From contig CAIMBV010000221.1 of the NCBI GenBank assembly GCA_903839355.1, positions 1-8,413 of the forward strand: a stretch of 8,413 nt of DNA. The letters run 5' to 3'. The translations under genes were made by a program, and so were the position numbers. The DNA is from an uncultured Actinomycetes bacterium. Lineage in GTDB: Bacteria; Actinomycetota; Actinomycetes; Nanopelagicales; Nanopelagicaceae. Of the stretch, positions 1 to 5,951 are shown in pieces. The notes under the pieces are model-generated. The model was not told the origin of the DNA and did not search any database. It saw only the letters and a program-made list of their open reading frames with translations. Within the stretch, counting starts at the first letter, position 1. Every line of letters begins with the position of its first letter.

Positions 1-762
1 CGCAACGGACTTAAAGTGAGTCCGCAGGAACTTGCAATGGTCTGCGCGAGTCACTCGGGTGCACCCAACCATTTTCAGGTGGTTGAATCGATTCTTGCTG
101 GTGCAGGTCTTACAGTTGCGGACCTTCAAAATACAATCGATCACCCTTTAGGTCGCACCGAGAAAGCTGCTTGGGGAAATAACCCACCTTCACGTTTGGC
201 ACAAGGGTGTAGCGGCAAACACGCAGGAATGCTTGCTACCTGTGTAGTAAATGGTTGGGACACATCAACTTATTTAGAGCCAGAGCATCCGTTGCAGATC
301 GCGATTCGCCACGAGATTCAAACTCTGATTGGGGAGTCGGTACTTTCTACAACCATTGATGGGTGCGGTGCTCCACTGTTCCTCATCACCACAAGGAATT
401 TTGCACGCGGGGCTCACACGATGCGAGTGTCGAGTGACCCTGTCTATCAAGAAGTTGTTAGCGCATGCATGGCACATCCTGAAATGGTTGCAGGGCTTGG
501 ACGTTTAACGACAACGCTTATGCAACAAGTCCCTGGGCTCTTCATGAAAGATGGAGCTGAAGCAGTTGAATTAATGTCGCTGGAAGATGGTCGCTCATGT
601 GTATTCAAGGTGAGCGATGGAAGCGATCGAGCCTTTCCTGCCATTGTAAAAGCAGTACTTTCCGCCTGGAATATCGATGCGGAGATTGAACCAGTCCCAG
701 TCAAAGGCGGAGGTCGAGTAACAGGCGAAATTCGAGTATCGCCTGCGCTTCACCAGTTATAG
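1..762 (+). CDS. L-asparaginase II family protein, 5'-truncated by window edge
   Basis: The reading frame is open from the first base, so this is the C-terminal 253 residues of a longer gene; a GTG at 16 is internal, not the real start. The family (asparaginase II, PF06089, the group of Rhizobium etli ReAV) hydrolyses L-asparagine to aspartate and ammonia. Visible family motifs, numbered from base 1, are CASHSG (15-20, with a probable active-site Ser), GCSGKHAGM (69-77), IDGCGAPL (119-126) and MKDGAE (182-187). By recalled comparison with ReAV, Cys70, Lys73 and Cys122 would be the zinc ligands, and Lys183 would pair with a catalytic Ser. The upstream S-x-x-K motif lies outside the window. The gene ends with TAG 9 bp before mshA, and that stop codon forms part of the mshA -10 hexamer. 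It is probably cytoplasmic, since no membrane segment is visible. The family call is good; substrate preference is unproven. Confidence 0.88.
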   Translation, partial: RNGLKVSPQELAMVCASHSGAPNHFQVVESILAGAGLTVADLQNTIDHPLGRTEKAAWGNNPPSRLAQGCSGKHAGMLATCVVNGWDTSTYLEPEHPLQIAIRHEIQTLIGESVLSTTIDGCGAPLFLITTRNFARGAHTMRVSSDPVYQEVVSACMAHPEMVAGLGRLTTTLMQQVPGLFMKDGAEAVELMSLEDGRSCVFKVSDGSDRAFPAIVKAVLSAWNIDAEIEPVPVKGGGRVTGEIRVSPALHQL

Positions 763-765
763 ACT
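760..765 (+). promoter_or_regulatory. -10 hexamer of leaderless mshA promoter
   Basis: TAGACT fits the actinobacterial -10 pattern TANNNT and is followed by 6 nt (TTTCTA) and the mshA ATG at 772, which puts the predicted transcription start on the A of the ATG. The first three bases are the TAG stop of the asparaginase gene. No -35 hexamer is recognisable and there is no Shine-Dalgarno before the ATG. This is inferred from spacing shared with five other genes in the window. Confidence 0.6.
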
Positions 766-771
766 TTTCTA

Positions 772-2040
772 ATGAGAGGTCGTATTGCAACATTAATGGT
801 GCATACCTCTCCATTAGATCAAGCAGGTATGGGCGATGCCGGCGGCATGAATATCTATGTAGTTGAAAGCGCCATCAAGATGGCAGCTGCTGGTGTTGAT
901 GTAGATATCTACACTCGTTCTACCGATCCTTATCTCCCCAAAATCGTAGAAATTGCTCCTGGCGTAACTGTCCGCCATGTGGAGGCGGGTCCATTTAAAG
1001 GCCTAACTAAAGAGGAGTTACCTTCTCAAATTGGCGCGCTCACTCATGGAGTAATGGAGATCTTCAACACATTGCCGAAAAATTATTACAAGATCTTGCA
1101 TTCACATTATTGGATTAGTGGACAGTTGGGATGGATGTTGTCTGAGCGAACTTCAATTCCTCTCGTTCACACCATGCACACCATGGCACGGGTAAAGAAT
1201 CTGAATATGGCCGAGGGTGAACTACCAGAACCAGTTATCCGCGCCATTGGCGAAGAACAGATAGTTAAGAATGCTGCGGCGCTGATCGCAAATACCGATG
1301 CCGAAGCCGCCAGTCTGGTTTCACTCTATGACGCCTGTCCCGACAATGTCTTTGTCGTTGCCCCCGGAGTAGATCTACAACGTTTCACGGTGGGAGCAGG
1401 AAAAGCTGCGGCAAGAGCCAAATTAAATATTGCACCAGATGCACAGATGATTACCTTTGTCGGTCGAGTACAACCGCATAAAGGTCCGGAAGTTTTGGTG
1501 CGTGCTGTAGCGGAGATGTTGACCCACACCCCACTCTTTCGCGCCAAGTTGGCTCTTGTAATTATGGGTGGCGCTTCAGGTGCTGGCGAGGCCGAGCCTG
1601 AGCGACTCAAGGCACTCGCGCAATTTCTTGGCGTTGATGATGTTATCCACTTTATGCCTCCTGTGCCACGGGATGAACTTCCCGATTGGTATCGCGCTTC
1701 CGATCTTGTCTGTGTTCCAAGTTATTCCGAGAGCTTCGGTTTAGTTGCTCTTGAGGCGCAAGCCTGTGGCACTCCAGTTGTTGCGACTGCGGTTGGGGGG
1801 CTACGCACTGCAGTTGCGGATGGAATCTCTGGCTCACTTGTTGATGGCCATGATCCAAAGGCCTGGTCTGCGGTCATCTCACGGCTATTAACCGATCCCG
1901 CTCGTCGCGTCTCACTCTCATTTGGGGCAATTGGACATGCAGCCAACTTTGGATGGGAATCAACGGCAAGGCGAACATTGGATGTATACGACTGGGTGCT
2001 GTCTCGAGGCGAGGAAATATCTATTAAACTAGTCCAATGA
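772..2040 (+). CDS. mshA: D-inositol-3-phosphate glycosyltransferase MshA
   Basis: A 422-residue GT4-family, GT-B fold enzyme that carries out the first step of mycothiol synthesis: it transfers GlcNAc from UDP-GlcNAc to 1L-myo-inositol 3-phosphate in the cytoplasm. The N-terminal domain (about 1-200) carries the diagnostic [18 protein letters not shown] (10-27), with His11, Gly25 and Asn27 at known ligand positions. The C-terminal domain has [12 protein letters not shown] (229-240), where Arg232 and Lys237 contact the nucleotide-sugar phosphates, and the E-x7-E motif with Glu320 and Glu328 in [11 protein letters not shown]. Length and motifs match Corynebacterium and Mycobacterium MshA. The ATG at 772 has no Shine-Dalgarno but has a -10 hexamer 6 nt upstream. 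The end overlaps gpmA by 4 bp (ATGA). Its presence implies a mycothiol-producing actinobacterium; mshB, mshC and mshD are not in the window. Confidence 0.95.
   Translation: MRGRIATLMVHTSPLDQAGMGDAGGMNIYVVESAIKMAAAGVDVDIYTRSTDPYLPKIVEIAPGVTVRHVEAGPFKGLTKEELPSQIGALTHGVMEIFNTLPKNYYKILHSHYWISGQLGWMLSERTSIPLVHTMHTMARVKNLNMAEGELPEPVIRAIGEEQIVKNAAALIANTDAEAASLVSLYDACPDNVFVVAPGVDLQRFTVGAGKAAARAKLNIAPDAQMITFVGRVQPHKGPEVLVRAVAEMLTHTPLFRAKLALVIMGGASGAGEAEPERLKALAQFLGVDDVIHFMPPVPRDELPDWYRASDLVCVPSYSESFGLVALEAQACGTPVVATAVGGLRTAVADGISGSLVDGHDPKAWSAVISRLLTDPARRVSLSFGAIGHAANFGWESTARRTLDVYDWVLSRGEEISIKLVQ
2025..2030 (+). promoter_or_regulatory. -10 hexamer of possible leaderless gpmA promoter inside mshA
   Basis: TAAACT (TANNNT) is followed by 6 nt (AGTCCA) and the gpmA ATG at 2037, the same geometry as at mshA, phoU, senX3, the lpqE-like gene and cysS. 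It lies within the last codons of mshA. gpmA may therefore be transcribed both by read-through from mshA and from its own leaderless start. No Shine-Dalgarno or clear -35 is visible. Confidence 0.5.
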
Positions 2041-2783
2041 GCACACAATTAATCTTGCTGCGTCACGGTGAATCAGAGTGGAATGCGAAGAATCTCTTTA
2101 CTGGATGGGTTGATGTCCGCCTCTCCGAAAAGGGCCAAGCTGAGGCCAAGCGTGGCGGCGAGCTATTAAAGGAACGTGGTCTGCTCCCAAATATTGTGCA
2201 CACCTCGCTGTTGCGCCGAGCCATCAACACCTCACAAATCGCGCTCGATGAGTGTGATCGAGCATGGATCCCAGTTCATCGCTCATGGCGCTTGAATGAA
2301 CGCCACTACGGCGCACTTCAAGGCAAAGATAAGGCTCAGACCTTGGCTGCCTACGGGGAAGAGCAGTTCATGCTCTGGCGTCGCTCTTTTGACGTTCCAC
2401 CTCCACCAATCGAAGATAACGATGAATTTAGCCAGGCACACGATCTGCGTTATGCGGATCTAGGGTCATCGCTTCCAAAGTCAGAGTGCCTTAAAGATGT
2501 GGTTGATCGCATGTTGCCATACTGGTTTGACGCGATAATTCCAGACTTGACCGCTCACAAGACCGTCCTTGTGACTGCACATGGAAACTCATTGCGCGCA
2601 CTTGTGAAGCATTTGGATGGAATATCGGACGCCGATATTGCTGCGCTAAATATTCCAACTGGAATCCCGCTGCTCTATGAACTCAACGATGATTTCACGC
2701 CGGTAAAAGTCGGTGGCGAGTATCTCGATCCAGCGGCAGCTGCTGAGGCTATTACAGCTGTTGCTAACCAGGGTAAGAAATAA
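2037..2783 (+). CDS. gpmA: 2,3-bisphosphoglycerate-dependent phosphoglycerate mutase
   Basis: A 248-residue histidine-phosphatase-fold enzyme that interconverts 3- and 2-phosphoglycerate in glycolysis and gluconeogenesis through a phosphohistidine intermediate. [10 protein letters not shown] (7-16) contains the catalytic His10. The family segment [15 protein letters not shown] (19-33) follows, then LLRRA (58-62). The acid/base Glu88 lies in LNERHYG (86-92), and the second His, His182, is in [10 protein letters not shown] (179-188). A 248-residue length is typical for the dPGM (GpmA) class. The ATG overlaps the mshA stop in ATGA, so translational coupling is possible, although a leaderless promoter signature also precedes it. 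The neighbourhood mshA-gpm-senX3-regX3 is known from mycobacteria. The gene converges with phoU, with only 3 bp between the two stop codons and no visible terminator. Confidence 0.96.
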   Translation: MSTQLILLRHGESEWNAKNLFTGWVDVRLSEKGQAEAKRGGELLKERGLLPNIVHTSLLRRAINTSQIALDECDRAWIPVHRSWRLNERHYGALQGKDKAQTLAAYGEEQFMLWRRSFDVPPPPIEDNDEFSQAHDLRYADLGSSLPKSECLKDVVDRMLPYWFDAIIPDLTAHKTVLVTAHGNSLRALVKHLDGISDADIAALNIPTGIPLLYELNDDFTPVKVGGEYLDPAAAAEAITAVANQGKK

Positions 2784-2786
2784 CTT

Positions 2787-3437
2787 TTAACCCTTAGGAG
2801 CGAACTCACCGGTCTCTGTGTAATAAACACGTTGCGCGATAGAAACCGCGTGATCGGAGAAGCGCTCAAAGTAACGGCTCGCAAAAGCCATATCGACGGC
2901 AGACTCCACTGAGTTTTTCCACTCTGGACCGAGGATGGTACTGATCAGCTTGCGCTGCAAGATATCCATCTCGTCATCATCTTTATCGATTTCGAGGGCG
3001 CGGTTGGTGTCGCGGAATTCAAGTACGACCGCCATCTTGTCGACGATGCGATAGGCGGCAGAGCCCATCTCTGAAACCACTTCAACTAACTCCGTTGGAA
3101 CGGCTTTGTTGGGGTAGCGCATGCGTGCGAGTTTTGCGATGTGGTGTGCTAAATCGCCCATGCGTTCGAGGTCGGCGCTAATGCGAAGTGAGCTAACGAG
3201 GCGACGAAGATCGGAAGCAACGGGTTGTTGCCGTGCCATGATGTTGATGGTTCGCTCATCAAGATTGTGTTGAATCGTATCCACCGCAAGATCATCGGCA
3301 ATAACCTTTTCGGCCAATTGGAGATCTCCGTTGAGAAGAGCTTTAGTGGCGGAATCGATCGCGTCACGGACTAGGGCTGTCATTTTGAGGTGATCGGCCG
3401 TAATGGACTCGAGCTCCTCGTGGAATACATCGCGCAT
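2787..3437 (-). CDS. phoU: Phosphate signalling protein PhoU
   Basis: A 216-residue all-alpha protein made of two three-helix bundles. PhoU links the Pst phosphate transporter to the sensor kinase and keeps the kinase in its inhibitory state when phosphate is plentiful. Each half carries the E-x3-D metal-binding motif: ERMGD (Glu91, Asp95) in the first and ERFSD (Glu191, Asp195) in the second. I chose the ATG at 3435-3437, giving MRDVFHEELE, because actinobacterial PhoU proteins begin M-R-x-x-(F/Y)-H-E and are about 213 residues long, and because a TACCCT hexamer sits exactly 6 nt upstream. A GTG at 3470 would add 11 residues without family support. The gene is divergent from senX3-regX3, an arrangement recalled from Streptomyces phoU/phoRP, and this supports a role with that pair. 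No pst genes are in the window. Confidence 0.94.
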   Translation of the reverse strand: MRDVFHEELESITADHLKMTALVRDAIDSATKALLNGDLQLAEKVIADDLAVDTIQHNLDERTINIMARQQPVASDLRRLVSSLRISADLERMGDLAHHIAKLARMRYPNKAVPTELVEVVSEMGSAAYRIVDKMAVVLEFRDTNRALEIDKDDDEMDILQRKLISTILGPEWKNSVESAVDMAFASRYFERFSDHAVSIAQRVYYTETGEFAPKG

Positions 3438-3443
3438 TGGTGA

Positions 3444-3449
3444 AGGGTA
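3444..3449 (-). promoter_or_regulatory. -10 hexamer of leaderless phoU promoter
   Basis: On the minus strand TACCCT is followed by 6 nt (TCACCA) and then the phoU ATG. This fits TANNNT with a transcription start on the start codon, and it independently supports the shorter phoU start. No Shine-Dalgarno precedes the ATG and no clear -35 is seen. Confidence 0.55.
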
Positions 3450-3475
3450 CCCCGACCGCGTGTAGGGCACAGGAC

Positions 3476-3497
3476 TATATGTGAACTTGTCCTAAAC
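3476..3497 (-). promoter_or_regulatory. Possible PHO-box-like pair of 11-mers upstream of phoU
   Basis: On the minus strand GTTTAGGACAA is followed directly by GTTCACATATA. Actinobacterial PhoP sites are tandem 11-bp units built around GTTCA(C/T). The second unit begins with a good GTTCAC and the first matches only GTT, so this is a degenerate candidate. Its centre lies about 50 bp upstream of the predicted phoU start, a plausible activator position, and about 93 bp upstream of the senX3 start. It is also the expected place for RegX3 autoregulation. Confidence is low because only one half-site is convincing. Confidence 0.25.
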
Positions 3498-3500
3498 GGA

Positions 3501-3510
3501 ATCTTAAGAT
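3501..3510. repeat. 10-bp perfect palindrome in the phoU-senX3 control region
   Basis: ATCTTAAGAT is a perfect palindrome. Its core CTTAAG recurs at 3557-3562, so the two copies bracket the C/G-run element between the divergent genes. It could be a protein-binding site or chance; I recognise no known operator. Confidence 0.35.
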
Positions 3511-3531
3511 TTGGGGCTGATTTCCGCATAA

Positions 3532-3557
3532 CCCCCCTCTTGGGGGAGCAGACCCCC
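3532..3557. repeat. C6-TCTT-G5-AGCAGA-C5 inverted-repeat element at senX3 promoter
   Basis: A C6 run, a 4-nt spacer, a G5 run, a 6-nt spacer and a C5 run follow one another. The central G run is complementary to both C runs, so two alternative 5-bp hairpins are possible. The element spans about -48 to -23 relative to the predicted senX3 start and therefore covers the -35 region. If both flanking genes are leaderless it is not part of either mRNA, so it would act as DNA, for example as an operator. It is unlike the surrounding sequence. Confidence 0.5.
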
Positions 3558-3567
3558 TTAAGACTCC

Positions 3568-3573
3568 TACGAT
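3568..3573 (+). promoter_or_regulatory. -10 hexamer of leaderless senX3-regX3 promoter
   Basis: TACGAT fits TANNNT and is followed by 6 nt (TAGAGA) and the GTG start of senX3 at 3580, so the predicted transcript begins on the start codon. The in-frame TAG at 3574-3576 closes the frame directly upstream. The -35 zone is occupied by the C/G-run element rather than by a TTGACA-like hexamer. Confidence 0.6.
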
Positions 3574-3579
3574 TAGAGA

Positions 3580-4656
3580 GTGAGTTGGCTAAAGCGCAAG
3601 AGTGAGGTGGTGGAGTACCTCGATCCACACGAAATCTCCCCTGCCATGGCCAAGCTCCTTTCACATGTCGATGCTGAGGCGATCATCATCGGTCAGGGCG
3701 ATGTAATCATTTACATGAGCGAGAATCTTAGTAATTTCAACTTACAAAGAGAGAATCGCGTCAACAATGATTCATTGCAGCATTTGATTCGCGCGGTTCG
3801 CCGAAGTGGCAATATCCAAGAGGCGACCATGGAGTTGCCGCGCGGTCCACTTGGAACTGGAACCCACGATCTGCTGGTTCGCGTAATTCCGCTTGATGAA
3901 GAAGGTTTGATCTGCGTTCTAATCTTTGATGATAGCGAGATGCGGCGATTGGATTCGATTCGCCGGGATTTTGTTGCCAATATTTCACACGAACTCAAGA
4001 CTCCCATTGGAGCGCTCTCTATTCTCTCCGAGGCGGTCTTAGGTGCTGCCGATGATCCGGATGCAATCGTTCGCTTTGCAACCAGGATGCAGGCGGAGTC
4101 CAAGCGCTTGAGCGATCTGGTTCAAGAGATCATCAATCTTTCTCGTCTGCAAGATGATGACCCATTAAAGAATGCCAAGGTAATCGATCTCAACGAAGTA
4201 GTACTTAATGCTATTGACCAATCTGAACTCAATGCCAACGCCCGCAATATCGAGTTGATTTATAGCGAGCAGGATCAGGCCAGGATTAAGGGTGATCCAA
4301 GCCAGATTTTAATGGCAATTTCGAATCTCATCGAGAACGCTATTAACTACAGCCCTGAAGGAACGCGCGTGGCTATTGCACTACGCGTTAATGATGGACT
4401 TGCTGAAGTTTCAGTGACAGATCAAGGTATTGGAATTCCAGAGAAAGATCTGGAGCGAATCTTTGAACGTTTTTATCGCGTCGATCCCGCCAGATCTCGC
4501 GCAACAGGTGGAACAGGTTTAGGTCTTTCTATCGTTAAACACGTCGCAACCAATCATGGTGGCGATGTCTCAGTGTGGAGCGTTGAAAATGCGGGAAGCA
4601 CTTTCACAATCCGTTTTCCAATCACACCTCACCTAACAGCCGTGGAGGCCGAGTAA
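3580..4656 (+). CDS. senX3: Phosphate-responsive sensor histidine kinase, SenX3/PhoR type, without membrane segments
   Basis: A 358-residue kinase that autophosphorylates on His and passes phosphate to RegX3. A PAS-like domain (about 20-120) is followed by the dimerisation/H-box segment RRDFVANISHELKTP (His137) and a HATPase domain with N-box NLIENAINYSP (Asn253), G1 box DQGIGI (281-286), F box ERFYR and G2 box GGTGLGLS (310-317). The sequence around the H-box and RARATGG-like region (ARSRATGGTGLGL) is very close to mycobacterial SenX3. Known SenX3/PhoR proteins start with membrane helices, but this one begins MSWLKRKSEV and shows none. The frame is closed upstream by TAG at 3574-3576, so no longer start exists and the kinase should be cytoplasmic. 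The start is GTG with a leaderless promoter. The stop overlaps the regX3 ATG by 1 nt. SenX3 versus PhoR is a naming choice; the function assignment is firm. Confidence 0.92.
   Translation: MSWLKRKSEVVEYLDPHEISPAMAKLLSHVDAEAIIIGQGDVIIYMSENLSNFNLQRENRVNNDSLQHLIRAVRRSGNIQEATMELPRGPLGTGTHDLLVRVIPLDEEGLICVLIFDDSEMRRLDSIRRDFVANISHELKTPIGALSILSEAVLGAADDPDAIVRFATRMQAESKRLSDLVQEIINLSRLQDDDPLKNAKVIDLNEVVLNAIDQSELNANARNIELIYSEQDQARIKGDPSQILMAISNLIENAINYSPEGTRVAIALRVNDGLAEVSVTDQGIGIPEKDLERIFERFYRVDPARSRATGGTGLGLSIVKHVATNHGGDVSVWSVENAGSTFTIRFPITPHLTAVEAE
4644..4648 (+). promoter_or_regulatory. Ribosome binding site of regX3
   Basis: GGAGG lies 7 nt before the regX3 ATG at 4656, inside the last codons of senX3. 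It is one of only two good Shine-Dalgarno sequences in the window. With the TAATG stop-start overlap it indicates translation of regX3 from the shared senX3 message. Confidence 0.75.
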
Positions 4657-5336
4657 TGACAAAAATCCTCGTAGTAGAAGACGAAGCATCATTTTCAGAT
4701 GCACTCGCCTATCTCTTAGGGCGCGAAGGATTTGATGTATCTGTTGCCGATACTGGCACTGGTGCAATTGCCGAATTTGATCGTCACGGAGCAGATCTCA
4801 TTCTGTTAGATCTCATGTTGCCTGGGCTTCCAGGGACCGAAGTCTGTCGCCAGATTCGCACACGTTCTAATGTTCCAGTAATCATGCTGACCGCAAAAGA
4901 TACTGAGGTAGATAAAGTTGTTGGTCTGGAACTTGGCGCAGATGATTATGTAACAAAGCCATATTCAACTCGTGAACTGGTAGCTCGCATTCGCGCGGTG
5001 CTACGTCGTCGTGGAGATGAAGATATTTCTACCGATGGATTATTGGCTGCTGGCCCAGTTCGCATTGATGTTGAGCGTCATCTCGTTACAGTAAATGGAA
5101 CCCCACAAGCACTTCCCCTTAAAGAATTCGAACTCTTGGAGTTTCTCGTTCGAAATAGCGGAAGAGTATTAACTCGCTCCCAGCTAATCGACCGGGTTTG
5201 GGGAAGCGATTACTTCGGCGATACAAAGACGCTCGATGTACATATCAAGCGTTTGCGCGCCAAGATTGAAGAGGATCCAGGAAACCCTGTCTTTATTCAG
5301 ACCGTGCGCGGACTTGGTTACAAATTCGAGGGTTAA
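4656..5336 (+). CDS. regX3: Phosphate-response regulator RegX3/PhoP (OmpR family)
   Basis: A 226-residue OmpR/PhoB-family response regulator, the DNA-binding partner of SenX3. The receiver domain (1-about 118) has the acidic pair Glu8-Asp9, the phospho-acceptor Asp52 in LILLDLMLPG, Thr79 in VIMLTAKD and Lys101 in YVTKPY. A winged-helix DNA-binding domain occupies about 128-225, with the typical LKEFELLEFLVRNSGRVLTR and TLDVHIKRLRAKIE segments and the ending TVRGLGYKF. Length and motifs match mycobacterial RegX3 and streptomycete PhoP. By family knowledge it activates phosphate-starvation genes such as pst and alkaline phosphatase. It is translated from the senX3 message by a 1-nt stop-start overlap with its own Shine-Dalgarno. 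The 3' end converges with the lpqE-like gene with 18 bp between stops; I see no hairpin terminator there. Confidence 0.95.
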   Translation: MTKILVVEDEASFSDALAYLLGREGFDVSVADTGTGAIAEFDRHGADLILLDLMLPGLPGTEVCRQIRTRSNVPVIMLTAKDTEVDKVVGLELGADDYVTKPYSTRELVARIRAVLRRRGDEDISTDGLLAAGPVRIDVERHLVTVNGTPQALPLKEFELLEFLVRNSGRVLTRSQLIDRVWGSDYFGDTKTLDVHIKRLRAKIEEDPGNPVFIQTVRGLGYKFEG

Positions 5337-5354
5337 TTCGTATTAGTTATTAGC

Positions 5355-5864
5355 TTACTTTGTAGCTGTTGGTGAAGCCGATGGTGCTGGCGTTCCACCT
5401 ACGTTTGCAAAGTAATCACTCTTTGCGCGAACCAATGCGCTCAACGTTACTGATGGGCTATTCGAAAATGAGACAACTACGTTGAGACGATTGCCTGGCA
5501 CCGCGTTGAGTCCAGGAACAGTTCCTGTTGCATTTGCGGAGTCACCAGCGAAGATCACTGGGCTATTTTGAACGAGATTAAATGAAGGTGATGAGAGGGT
5601 TGCGCTAATACCGCTCACGCTGATTCCGGTAAGTGAATCGGTTGTTGCCTCTTCATTGATGAAGGTTCCTACGATTGCTGCGCTGCCATCAGGCTGAGCT
5701 ACTAGTAGGAAGTCGCGGATATATACCGAGCCTGATTGACCCTCAACGCCATCGGTTACCTGCTTGATGTGGCGGGTCGGTGCCTGTGCTCCCGATGCCC
5801 CGCATCCTGTAAGGGCAAGAACGCTAACGAGAACCGTGGCAAGGCCTGCAAACTTCTTCATCAT
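5355..5864 (-). CDS. LpqE-like lipoprotein of unknown function
   Basis: A 169-residue predicted lipoprotein anchored to the outer face of the cytoplasmic membrane. It starts MMKKFAGLATVL, with a Lys pair, a hydrophobic stretch (5-18) and the lipobox L-T-G-C, with Cys21 as the lipidated residue. The mature part is rich in beta-prone, small polar residues (for example VYIRDFLLV and AAIVGTFINEE) and ends in a Pro/Ser/Thr tail (about 159-169). I assign it to the LpqE type because Mycobacterium lpqE is also a small lipoprotein gene divergent from carD-ispD-ispF-cysS, and the conserved core looks alike. The biochemical role is unknown. I chose the ATG at 5862-5864 (the adjacent ATG at 5859-5861 is equally possible) since the signal peptide begins there and a TATTCT hexamer stands 6 nt upstream. 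A start at 5939 would place about 25 unsuitable residues before the signal peptide. Confidence 0.82.
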   Translation of the reverse strand: MMKKFAGLATVLVSVLALTGCGASGAQAPTRHIKQVTDGVEGQSGSVYIRDFLLVAQPDGSAAIVGTFINEEATTDSLTGISVSGISATLSSPSFNLVQNSPVIFAGDSANATGTVPGLNAVPGNRLNVVVSFSNSPSVTLSALVRAKSDYFANVGGTPAPSASPTATK

Positions 5865-5870
5865 GGCTGC

Positions 5871-5876
5871 AGAATA
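5871..5876 (-). promoter_or_regulatory. -10 hexamer of leaderless lpqE-like gene promoter
   Basis: On the minus strand TATTCT (TANNNT) is followed by 6 nt (GCAGCC) and the ATG at 5864. No Shine-Dalgarno is present. The A/T tract at 5894-5900 occupies its -35 zone. Confidence 0.58.
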
Positions 5877-5893
5877 CAGGGCTGAAGGGCCCA

Positions 5894-5900
5894 TTTTTTT
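5894..5900. promoter_or_regulatory. T7/A7 tract shared by divergent lpqE-like and carD promoters
   Basis: Seven consecutive T (plus strand) sit about 33 bp from both predicted transcription starts (5864 on minus, about 5930 on plus), in the -35 zone of each. It may act as a shared, bendable or -35-like A/T element. A 4-bp GC stem (5879-5882 with 5889-5892) precedes it, so a weak plus-strand terminator is an alternative reading. Confidence 0.35.
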
Positions 5901-5917
5901 GTGACGCAAGTCGCTGG

Positions 5918-5923
5918 TATGAT
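5918..5923 (+). promoter_or_regulatory. Extended -10 element of carD promoter
   Basis: TATGAT preceded by TGG gives an extended -10 (TGnTATGAT), with predicted transcription start near 5930 and a short leader of about 22 nt that contains the carD Shine-Dalgarno. A standard -35 is missing; the T7 tract lies where it would be. Unlike most genes in this window, carD is predicted to have a leadered mRNA. Confidence 0.55.
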
Positions 5924-5937
5924 TGGCCTCTATTCCC

Positions 5938-5943
5938 AAGGAG
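5938..5943 (+). promoter_or_regulatory. Ribosome binding site of carD
   Basis: AAGGAG lies 8 nt before the ATG at 5952 and decides the start over the in-frame GTG at 5901, which has no such signal and would add 17 residues absent from the family. Confidence 0.8.
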
Positions 5944-5951
5944 CCAAATTA

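Noticed and set aside
1326..1610. Minus-strand open frame inside mshA, and similar antisense frames within gpmA, senX3, ispDF and cysS
   Set aside because: They lie fully opposite genes with strong family identity, show no recognisable domain and have compositions expected of shadow frames.
2784..2786. Terminator between convergent gpmA and phoU
   Set aside because: Only 3 bp separate the stop codons and no hairpin with a T run is visible around them.
3438..3470. Longer phoU start at GTG 3470
   Set aside because: The 11 extra residues have no family support; ATG 3437 gives the usual M-R-x-x-F-H-E start and carries the leaderless hexamer.
5337..5354. Bidirectional terminator between convergent regX3 and the lpqE-like gene
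   Set aside because: The 18-bp gap is A/T-rich but has no stable inverted repeat.
5879..5900. Intrinsic terminator (GGGC/GCCC stem then T7) before carD
   Set aside because: The stem is only 4 bp with a 6-nt loop, and an A separates it from the T run; a promoter role for the T tract fits the position better. Not excluded.
5865..5939. Longer start for the lipoprotein at 5939
   Set aside because: It would place about 25 polar residues ahead of a clear lipoprotein signal peptide and would overlap the carD promoter.
5901..5951. Longer carD start at GTG 5901
   Set aside because: It would add 17 residues not found in CarD, overlaps the predicted -10 element, and lacks a ribosome binding site; ATG 5952 has AAGGAG and matches the family start.
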